Shown: positions 1 to 4,669 of the stretch, one piece after another
Position numbering within the stretch: position 1 is the stretch's first letter
Layout: each line of letters starts with the position of its first letter
Source: Candidatus Nomurabacteria bacterium RIFCSPHIGHO2_01_FULL_39_10
GTDB taxonomy: Bacteria; Patescibacteriota; Minisyncoccia; Phycocordibacterales; UBA9973
Assembly: GCA_001786805.1 (NCBI GenBank)
Contig: MFTJ01000004.1
Coordinates: forward strand, 1 to 5,644
Direction of reading: 5' to 3'
DNA length: 5,644 nucleotides
The notes under the pieces: generated by a model
The model's database searches: none
Told to the model about the DNA's origin: nothing
What the model saw: the letters and a program-made list of their open reading frames with translations, nothing else
Program-made: the position numbers and the translations under genes

Positions 1-350
1 GAAATTACCGCCCATAACAAAATATTAGGCAAATGCGCAATCGCCGCATTCATCCCATCTTTGACTGTCGGATCGCCGCCTTGCAATCGTATCCTCGCAC
101 ACGCAACCAATCCCACATTAAAAAAAATCACAATAAAATAGCTCAATATATAATACACAAATAACAAACTATATAATATAACCCCAGGCGCAAACAACTC
201 TGCCACAAATAACGGAATAATAAACGAAATCAACAACCCAATTGTAATTACTCCGGATAGAATCGGAAACCACATCAACTCCTTATCTTTTAATAGAATC
301 GCATAACTCTGCTTCACAAGCGTCCAACTTCGTGTCCATGTCTCAAACAT
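1..350 (-). CDS. DUF6159 family integral membrane protein, N-terminal part (cut by window edge)
   Basis: Reading leftwards from 350 gives 116 codons without a stop, beginning MFETWTRSWTLVKQSY and running off the window, so the C-terminus is missing. The opening (amphipathic MFETW.RSW..VK, then KDKELMWFPILSG) and the later GGDPTVKDGMNAA (residues 91-103) are the pattern I associate with DUF6159, a multi-pass membrane family of unknown function. Membrane segments are visible at about 27-51 and 55-85, and a third starts near 107. An in-frame ATG at 356 would add Met-Ser. I prefer 350 because the family usually begins MFETW and because the TATA-like box at 371-380 is centred about 26 bp upstream, which suits a leaderless message. 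The 32-bp gap to the ATPase gene holds that box, so this gene is probably transcribed separately. The family call is from recognition; the role is unknown. Confidence 0.8.
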   Translation of the reverse strand, partial: MFETWTRSWTLVKQSYAILLKDKELMWFPILSGVITIGLLISFIIPLFVAELFAPGVILYSLLFVYYILSYFIVIFFNVGLVACARIRLQGGDPTVKDGMNAAIAHLPNILLWAVI

Positions 351-370
351 ACTCATTCAAACTCGATTCA

Positions 371-380
371 TATTTTTAAA
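371..380 (-). promoter_or_regulatory. TATA-like box of the DUF6159 gene
   Basis: The minus strand reads TTTAAAAATA in the 32-bp gap between the ATPase stop codon and the DUF6159 start. Its centre lies about 26 bp upstream of the ATG at 350 (20 bp from the ATG at 356), the spacing expected for an archaeal leaderless transcript. There is no Shine-Dalgarno-like sequence before either start. Confidence 0.55.
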
Positions 381-382
381 AC

Positions 383-1642
383 TTATGGAGAAAAGTCACG
401 CATGTGAAAATTCTTTCTAAACTGCGGATCAGGAATTTTCTCATCCTCTAATTCTTTCATAAATTCCCAAATATACTTCCCTGATTTTTCGCCTTGCAAC
501 CCAATAATTCTACTAGCACACCTATATTTGTTCTCAAAGAATTTTAAACTAGGAGTAATGTGGTCTGGAAATCTATATTTTACTTCTAATGCGTATAACT
601 TCTTATTCTTAATTACGAAATCAACTTCCTGCTTATTAATCGTTCTCCAAAAATGAACCTCTTGCCCCGATTTGAGCAGTTCCAGAAAAACAAACGTTTC
701 AAATGAATTGCCAAAAATAACTTGTGGAAAATCTTTTAACCACAATAAATGCATCAATCCCGTATCTAACATAAATATCTTCGGATTTTTCGTCAACTCA
801 CTGCGCAGATTTTGATGAAACGGCGTTATACGTTTCAACAGAAATGTATTCTCTAATAAATCTAAATATGTTTTAACCGTCTCTTGGTTGATTTGTAATG
901 TATTTGCCAACTCCCTCACATTTAACAACTGTCCTGATTGAGATGCCAGTACATCTAATAATTTGTTAAATGATGAAATATCACGTATATTTCCTATATC
1001 TCTAATATCTTTTCTAATATACGTATTGATTATTTGTGATAAGTATACTTTTTTTTTTTCAACTGAAGGTTCTAACACAATTTGTGGAAAACCTCCAAAT
1101 CGAATATATTCTTCAGCCAAGAGGATTAATTCCTCATTAATTGTGGCACTATTTTGCGCCAGCAGAACATATTTTTTTTCTTTAAATCTCAAAAACTCCT
1201 CAAAACTCAAAGGGTACAGCACAAATGAAATCATTCTCCCTGCCAAGCTTTGTGTAAACTTCTTCTTCATCTCAAAAGTTGAAGAGCCAGAAAGCAGTAA
1301 TTTGACCTGCGGATAATGATCGTGAAAAATTTTGATCAATTTTGTCGGATCATCTACATATTGTATTTCATCAATAACAAGATTTATTTTTCGTGTCTCA
1401 TCCGCCCCTTTTTGCCGCAGATATTGATAGACCTGTTCCGCTCCTCTATTACACAACTCTAATAACTCTCTAAGTTCTAAATCAAGATAAAATACATTTT
1501 CTCGTATATGGTGGCCTATCAAGTAGCGTAACAACGAAGTTTTTCCTACTTGCCTCGCTCCCATAATCACAATTGCTTCCCGCGAATGCAGATATTTGAC
1601 TACTTGCTCCGCTAGTGTTCGTTTATATATTTCTTCTACCAT
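383..1642 (-). CDS. AAA ATPase with DUF4143 and PD-(D/E)XK-like C-terminus (COG1373 type)
   Basis: This is a 419-residue cytosolic ATPase with no membrane segment or signal peptide. Residues 24-38 carry the Walker A motif (GARQVGKTS, K34), 86-93 the Walker B motif (LVIDEIQ, D91 E92) and 115-120 a sensor-1-like LLLSGSS. LAGR and YPLSFEEF (134-150) and GGFP (183-186) are typical of the COG1373 / AAA_14 family. A winged-helix-like stretch (about 238-270) is followed by DUF4143 features: KNPKIFMLDTGL (285-296), NSFETFVFLEL (312-322), then EVDFVI and ALEVKY. D341, E353 and K355 match a PD-(D/E)XK nuclease core. The length is normal for the family. Family members are widespread in archaea and bacteria, often solitary and mobile, and their physiological role is not settled. 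The ATG at 1642 follows two TATA-like boxes and has no Shine-Dalgarno sequence. An A11 run on the coding strand encodes E195-K198. Confidence 0.9.
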   Translation of the reverse strand: MVEEIYKRTLAEQVVKYLHSREAIVIMGARQVGKTSLLRYLIGHHIRENVFYLDLELRELLELCNRGAEQVYQYLRQKGADETRKINLVIDEIQYVDDPTKLIKIFHDHYPQVKLLLSGSSTFEMKKKFTQSLAGRMISFVLYPLSFEEFLRFKEKKYVLLAQNSATINEELILLAEEYIRFGGFPQIVLEPSVEKKKVYLSQIINTYIRKDIRDIGNIRDISSFNKLLDVLASQSGQLLNVRELANTLQINQETVKTYLDLLENTFLLKRITPFHQNLRSELTKNPKIFMLDTGLMHLLWLKDFPQVIFGNSFETFVFLELLKSGQEVHFWRTINKQEVDFVIKNKKLYALEVKYRFPDHITPSLKFFENKYRCASRIIGLQGEKSGKYIWEFMKELEDEKIPDPQFRKNFHMRDFSP

Positions 1643-1676
1643 GGTATATAAATTATTTAATATTTAATATGGTATA
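1641..1676. repeat. Direct octamer repeat across the ATPase start/promoter
   Basis: ATGGTATA on the + strand (TATACCAT on the gene strand) occurs at 1641-1648, overlapping the start codon, and again at 1669-1676. The copies are 28 bp apart and flank an almost pure A/T stretch that contains a TATA-like box. The placement would suit binding by a regulator, but the function is only a guess. Confidence 0.35.
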
Positions 1677-1693
1677 CTATATTATTTATAAAT
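1661..1693 (-). promoter_or_regulatory. TATA-like boxes of the ATPase gene
   Basis: Two candidates lie upstream of the ATG at 1642 on the minus strand. ATATTAAATA (1661-1670) is centred about 24 bp away, which would give a leaderless message. ATTTATAAA (1685-1693) would start transcription near 1663 with a leader of about 20 nt. The region is so A/T-rich that they cannot be told apart by eye. Confidence 0.4.
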
Positions 1694-1704
1694 CTTTCGT
1701 TTAA

Positions 1705-1823
1705 ATGTATGTGCATAGCTCGCTCGTGTGCTTCACTCACTGTAACTCGTTATGAAGCATCATGTCCAGTCTGACGAAGAACTGGGCTCACTCGCTGGCG
1801 ATAATCGCGCTATGCACATACAT
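1705..1823. repeat. 119-bp element bounded by a perfect 15-bp inverted repeat, with internal hairpins
   Basis: The arms at 1705-1719 (ATGTATGTGCATAGC) and 1809-1823 are perfect reverse complements. Inside are a 7-bp hairpin, TGCTTCA (1729-1735) with TGAAGCA (1753-1759), and a 5-bp hairpin, CCAGT (1766-1770) with ACTGG (1781-1785), so an RNA from here could fold into a branched structure closed by the 15-bp stem. The interior is far richer in G+C than the flanks and contains CTCGCTCG/CTCACTCGC-type words. No U-run follows it directly on either strand, so it is not a simple terminator. It could be a dispersed palindromic repeat or a small RNA. Orientation is unknown. Confidence 0.6.
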
Positions 1824-1903
1824 ATTTTGACTCCAATTACCAAACATCCTTCTACTTTCTACTACCCCAATCCTCGGTACCTTTCCAAATGAGATAGAAT
1901 CAG

Positions 1904-1938
1904 AACAAAAAAAGAAATAAATTAAAGAAAATAACCCC
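1904..1938 (-). terminator. T-rich archaeal-type terminator of the peptidase gene
   Basis: Immediately past the TAG stop at 1939-1941, the minus strand is T-rich for about 35 nt, including TTATTTTCTTT and a T7 run at 1907-1913. There is no stable hairpin, which matches the T-tract termination common in archaea. The assignment rests on composition alone. Confidence 0.45.
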
Positions 1939-2802
1939 CTACGTCTCCGGCCTCTCTTTCCCATCCCTCACTCTCGTTCGTATATGATAATGATTCGTAT
2001 GCCCCGGCTCATGGTCTAACACATCTTTAATTGGTTGCCAAAACGCATCACCATACTTCCCAATCGCATACGCCCCCAACGCTCGAATCACTTTTCTATC
2101 CACAAAAACCCGCTCAACTGAATACGGCCCTCGCACTAACTCACTTAAAAATTGCACATTTGCATCAAGCGCCTGTGGCGCCATAAATTCTCTATCCACT
2201 CGTCCGCCTCGAACCATTCTCCGACTCGTCGAATATAACCCCTGCAGATCATTATACCCATACATCCCTACATCCGCATCTCGACCATGTCTATGACTCT
2301 TATGCGGCCATAACCTCCCCCCACCTTCACGACTTAAATCCCGCACTTCTAACGGCGTACCATACACCTGTTCCATCACACACGCCGCATAATTAAGCAC
2401 ATCAACTAACTCCTGTCGTCCATACGTATATTTCTCCTTTGCCAATCGAATATGTGAACTCCCAACTAATCGACGTGAAGACCCTCCAATAAGTCCTCGT
2501 CGCCCTGTAGCGGGAACACTATATTCATTCATAACCGCCTTACATCTATCCTGTGGCCTATAGTCTACAACACTTTCACATTTATTTTCCATCACACACC
2601 GCTCTAATGTATTTGTTGTATCCACCTTGCGACTCTCAACTCTCTCGCTTCCCACACCTTCCTCATCCCTTGCTTGCACCGCTTGTTTTACAAAAGAATT
2701 TTCCATTGGATTTGCCGCAAGCCTAGGTGCATATAATTGTCCTAATATACCGAGAGCAAAGCCTATATGTCTTGCGTGTGAAATATTGCGATTATAAGTC
2801 AT
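1939..2802 (-). CDS. MepA-like penicillin-insensitive murein endopeptidase family protein (peptidase M74, LAS fold)
   Basis: This 287-residue protein carries the zinc and catalytic signature of the MepA / M74 family: SHRHGRDADVG at 169-179 (H170 and D177, seven apart as in MepA H113/D120) and GHTNHYHIR at 267-275 (H268, H271, H273, the GHxxHxH pattern). The preceding PLEVRDLSREGGG (150-162) matches the family's substrate-side loop. Known members are zinc peptidases that cleave D-Ala-meso-diaminopimelate cross-links in murein. The substrate here is unknown, since archaea lack murein. Residues 13-30 form a moderately hydrophobic stretch after a basic N-terminus and could be a signal peptide ending near A30. 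Residues 31-90 form a hydrophilic extension with C69, C75 and C87, and C141 lies beyond it. The ATG at 2802 is chosen for its strong TATA box about 25 bp upstream; no Shine-Dalgarno sequence is seen. Family call firm, role inferred. Confidence 0.85.
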   Translation of the reverse strand: MTYNRNISHARHIGFALGILGQLYAPRLAANPMENSFVKQAVQARDEEGVGSERVESRKVDTTNTLERCVMENKCESVVDYRPQDRCKAVMNEYSVPATGRRGLIGGSSRRLVGSSHIRLAKEKYTYGRQELVDVLNYAACVMEQVYGTPLEVRDLSREGGGRLWPHKSHRHGRDADVGMYGYNDLQGLYSTSRRMVRGGRVDREFMAPQALDANVQFLSELVRGPYSVERVFVDRKVIRALGAYAIGKYGDAFWQPIKDVLDHEPGHTNHYHIRTRVRDGKERPET

Positions 2803-2822
2803 AGTATATTTGTATATCTCTC

Positions 2823-2830
2823 TTTTTATA
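2823..2830 (-). promoter_or_regulatory. TATA box of the peptidase gene
   Basis: The minus strand reads TATAAAAA, preceded by TTAAGG (possible BRE). Its centre is about 25 bp upstream of the ATG at 2802, so transcription should start at or very near the start codon. This is the most canonical promoter in the window. Confidence 0.65.
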
Positions 2831-2955
2831 CCTTAAGTTAGATTGAAAATTAAATATAACGCCTAAAATATTTGTGAAGTAGGTTAAAATAATCTACTAA
2901 TAACTTAAATTACAAAGAAATGCCCACTTCAAATAATTAAAAAAGTATATGCTGT

Positions 2956-3051
2956 ATATAGTGAGTTTCTTTAGAATTCGAACAATTAAATTCAACAATA
3001 GGCGAACTATTATCTGAAATTCTGTTCGAATTCTAAAGAATTTCAGTATAT
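2956..3051. repeat. Long imperfect inverted repeat (17-bp perfect core, arms up to 28 bp)
   Basis: TTCTTTAGAATTCGAAC (2967-2983) is exactly reverse-complementary to 3024-3040. Past two mismatches and one G-T pair, the pairing continues outward to 2956 and 3051. The 40-nt loop holds a smaller stem, AATAG (2997-3001) with CTATT (3007-3011). It lies in the intergenic region upstream of the peptidase promoter and just before the structured element at 3074-3229. No U-run follows directly and no transposase is present. It could be a protein-binding palindrome, a long RNA hairpin or a remnant of a mobile element. Confidence 0.65.
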
Positions 3052-3053
3052 TT
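3047..3053 (+). promoter_or_regulatory. Possible TATA box for the structured element
   Basis: TATATTT on the + strand is centred 24-26 bp before the first stem of the structured element at 3074. This is the right distance for transcription to begin at the base of that stem. It overlaps the outer right arm of the preceding inverted repeat. In such A/T-rich DNA a chance match is quite possible. Confidence 0.3.
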
Positions 3054-3073
3054 TTCTGTAAATTATCTAAAAT

Positions 3074-3229
3074 ATGATTTTTCCACCAGTGTATAGTTCC
3101 ACTGGTGGCGTAGCCACATCAATCTTAACATTGATTGGAAAAATCATGGTCGAAAAATCGCCCCGAGCGAAGCAAGCATGCCACTGGTGTTGAGCCCGCA
3201 GGCGATCACCAGTGGTGGGCGATTTTTTT
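3074..3229 (+). ncRNA. Candidate structured small RNA ending in a T7 terminator-like tract
   Basis: The + strand folds by eye into two domains. Domain 1 is closed by 3074-3084 with 3137-3147 (11 bp) and contains stem 3083-3091/3100-3108 (9 bp, 8-nt loop; its first two bases overlap the closing stem) and stem 3118-3123/3130-3135, giving a three-way junction. Domain 2 is closed by AAAAATCGCCC (3153-3163) with 3217-3227 (11 bp) and contains CCACTGGTG (3181-3189) with 3207-3215 (9 bp) and a small GCC/GGC tip. It ends in T7 (3223-3229). A TATA-like box lies at the right distance upstream. No ORF or recognised RNA family fits. Alternatively it is a terminator for the leftward MFS gene, since the minus strand of domain 2 ends GGGGCGATTTTT, or a repeated palindromic element. 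Confidence 0.4.
3153..3229. terminator. Stem-loop with T-tracts on both strands (bidirectional terminator-like)
   Basis: The 11-bp stem 3153-3163/3217-3227 is G/C-rich at its inner end and A/T-rich at its outer end, so each strand reads stem then T-run: T7 on the + strand at 3223-3229, T5 on the minus strand at 3153-3157. The minus-strand version begins about 37 nt downstream of the MFS stop codon and could end that transcript. The + version would end any RNA from 3074 onwards. Confidence 0.45.
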
Positions 3230-3266
3230 GACAATATTTATAAAGAATTCCTCTTCACTTTTCTAG

Positions 3267-4388
3267 TTATCTCACATTCTTCAACTTATACTGAATCAAA
3301 ACCGGATACAGCAATGTCAATATCCCAAACAACCCAAACACCGGCCAATACAACTCATGATAAAAAAATATAACTGCAATCCCAAGCGTTCCCACTCGTC
3401 CCAGATTCAAGAATAATTCTCGGATTCGCCAAAATCCCATCTCCATTTTTCTTCCATCCATTGATATTGCCAAACGCAGCGGTGAAGAAATCGTATTCAA
3501 CAGCGTATACACACCAACCGCAACATACCACATCTGCACATCTTGTACAAATGCCAAGCTAACCGTTACCGTACAAAGAAGCAGAAACAAAATAAACATC
3601 GGCTTTTTTCTCTGCTGTGAACTATCCGAATATTTTGCAAGTAAAAACGAAATCAAAAAACTAACCAATGCCATGTAACTCAAAAACAACCCTATTTCCA
3701 CCTCCGTTTTAAAAAAAAGCAGCGCATATACTGGAATGATCAGCATCGCAAAAAAATGCAGCGCCCCTTCAACTAAAGAAATCGTTTTAAGACTCTTGAA
3801 TCGCATAATCTCTTCACGCAGATTTGTATGTATTGTACTTTCAATTTTTGTAGGAAAGTACCTATAGGTCAAAAAGAGAGGAACAAGATACAAAACACAA
3901 CTAAGATAAAATAAAGAAGCGTAACCAAAAGCATGGATAACATACGCACCTATCGGCGGCAGCAGGATGGAAATGAGACTTGGTGCCACCCAGTACAAAA
4001 ACGAATCCATTGCATTTGTTTTCATGCTCGAAGTCGAAAAGAACAAATAATTGATTGGCAGCCAGAAAAACACCATATTCAACCCCAAAATAACACTATA
4101 AAACCAATAACTTATCTGCGGTTGAAAAAAAGCAAGAGAAAACAGAAGTACCACGTGCCCCAAAATCCCAAATAACAAAAATCGTTTAAGTAAAATTGTA
4201 TTGAAACACAACACCGCAACCACTCCAATCATAACAAGGATTGCATCCATCAACACTAAAGACCATAACGAAAATCCTTGCTCTTTAAAGAATATAAACA
4301 CAAACGACAACGAAAAAGTCGAAACAACCTGCATAAGCATCAGCAGTCCAAAACTCTTTTTCAAGCGAGCAAGATGAGTTAATACCAT
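3267..4388 (-). CDS. Major facilitator superfamily (MFS) transporter
   Basis: This 373-residue, very hydrophobic protein has roughly twelve membrane segments, at about 12-34, 41-61, 68-88, 94-117, 131-152, 155-175, 204-226, 232-251, 263-282, 285-303, 328-343 and 346-365. A polar loop at 176-203 divides it into two six-helix halves, as in MFS permeases. AKYSDSSQQRKK (251-262) sits between segments 8 and 9, where the C-terminal motif-A-like loop lies, and a basic, conserved-looking RIRELFLNLGR follows at 321-331. The N-half motif A is poorly preserved. At 373 residues it is slightly short but complete. The substrate cannot be told; drug or metabolite export is only a possibility. It is divergent from the Lrp/AsnC-type regulator, which probably controls it. 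The ATG at 4388 lies 27 bp from a TATA box, with no clear Shine-Dalgarno sequence. Confidence 0.85.
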   Translation of the reverse strand: MVLTHLARLKKSFGLLMLMQVVSTFSLSFVFIFFKEQGFSLWSLVLMDAILVMIGVVAVLCFNTILLKRFLLFGILGHVVLLFSLAFFQPQISYWFYSVILGLNMVFFWLPINYLFFSTSSMKTNAMDSFLYWVAPSLISILLPPIGAYVIHAFGYASLFYLSCVLYLVPLFLTYRYFPTKIESTIHTNLREEIMRFKSLKTISLVEGALHFFAMLIIPVYALLFFKTEVEIGLFLSYMALVSFLISFLLAKYSDSSQQRKKPMFILFLLLCTVTVSLAFVQDVQMWYVAVGVYTLLNTISSPLRLAISMDGRKMEMGFWRIRELFLNLGRVGTLGIAVIFFYHELYWPVFGLFGILTLLYPVLIQYKLKNVR

Positions 4389-4411
4389 TAACGATGGTTT
4401 TCACATCTCTC

Positions 4412-4418
4412 TATATAT
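4412..4418 (-). promoter_or_regulatory. TATA box of the MFS gene
   Basis: The minus strand reads ATATATA, centred 27 bp upstream of the ATG at 4388, consistent with a leaderless or nearly leaderless message. A copy of the repeated octamer GAAAAATA lies immediately upstream (4427-4434), close enough to affect binding of the basal factors. Confidence 0.55.
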
Positions 4419-4426
4419 CATTTTCG

Positions 4427-4598
4427 GAAAAATACATTCTCTACAAAATACAAAATATTTACACCCCTAACACTTTACGCGCATTCTCATATATCTTTTG
4501 TTTCAATCCGTTCTACTCTCTTATTTTTCTCTATCCAATACATCTTATCTCCAATTACTAAAACGTATTTTTCATAATCCTTTCAAAACAGAAAAATA
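4427..4598. promoter_or_regulatory. Four copies of octamer GAAAAATA/TATTTTTC: candidate operator sites
   Basis: Copies are at 4427-4434 (GAAAAATA), 4522-4529 and 4566-4573 (TATTTTTC), and 4591-4598 (GAAAAATA). The last two form an 8-bp inverted repeat with a 17-nt spacer. The first abuts the MFS TATA box, and the last overlaps an upstream TATA-like sequence of the regulator gene. Lrp-type regulators commonly bind several spaced sites in their own and neighbouring promoters, so this fits autoregulation and control of the MFS gene. The octamer is simple, and one more copy lies at 3049-3056. Confidence 0.4.
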
Positions 4599-4633
4599 TA
4601 TAAGCAAAAAACACTTTTCTACAAACAAAGTAA

Positions 4634-4647
4634 TTTAAATATATATA
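4634..4647 (+). promoter_or_regulatory. TATA box of the Lrp/AsnC-type regulator gene
   Basis: TTTAAATATATATA on the + strand is centred about 29 bp upstream of the ATG at 4670, followed by a C-rich, G-poor stretch with no Shine-Dalgarno sequence. A second candidate, AATATATAA near 4595-4603, would give a leader of about 45 nt, so two starts are possible. Confidence 0.5.
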
Positions 4648-4669
4648 CTCCCCAAACCTCTCCCTAACA

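Noticed and set aside
963..1316. Open frame of 117 codons on the + strand
   Set aside because: It lies wholly antisense to the ATPase gene, whose motifs are intact; the frame shows no recognisable domain.
1752..1892. Short + strand frame of 46 codons starting MKHHVQSDEEL
   Set aside because: It runs across the right half of the 1705-1823 palindrome, has no Shine-Dalgarno sequence or well-placed TATA box, and is best explained by the repeat.
383..2802. ATPase plus peptidase as a toxin-antitoxin or defence module
   Set aside because: They are separated by 296 bp holding a terminator-like tract, a palindromic element and a separate promoter; nothing visible links them functionally.
3024..3033. 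GTTCGAATTC, resembling a tRNA T-loop
   Set aside because: The flanking bases do not form a 5-bp T-stem, and no D-arm, anticodon arm or acceptor stem is found around it; it is part of the long inverted repeat.
1705..3229. CRISPR-like array among the intergenic repeats
   Set aside because: The repeats are palindromes of different sequence without regular spacing or spacers, and no cas genes are present.
3034..3249. 9-bp direct repeat TAAAGAATT at 3034-3042 and 3241-3249 flanking the structured element, like a target-site duplication
   Set aside because: No terminal inverted repeats lie just inside the copies, and the word is A/T-rich and part of the neighbouring palindrome, so chance is the simpler explanation.
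3933..4175. Open frame of 80 codons on the + strand
   Set aside because: It is antisense to membrane segments of the MFS gene, and its low-complexity, Gln/Lys-rich product looks like a shadow translation.
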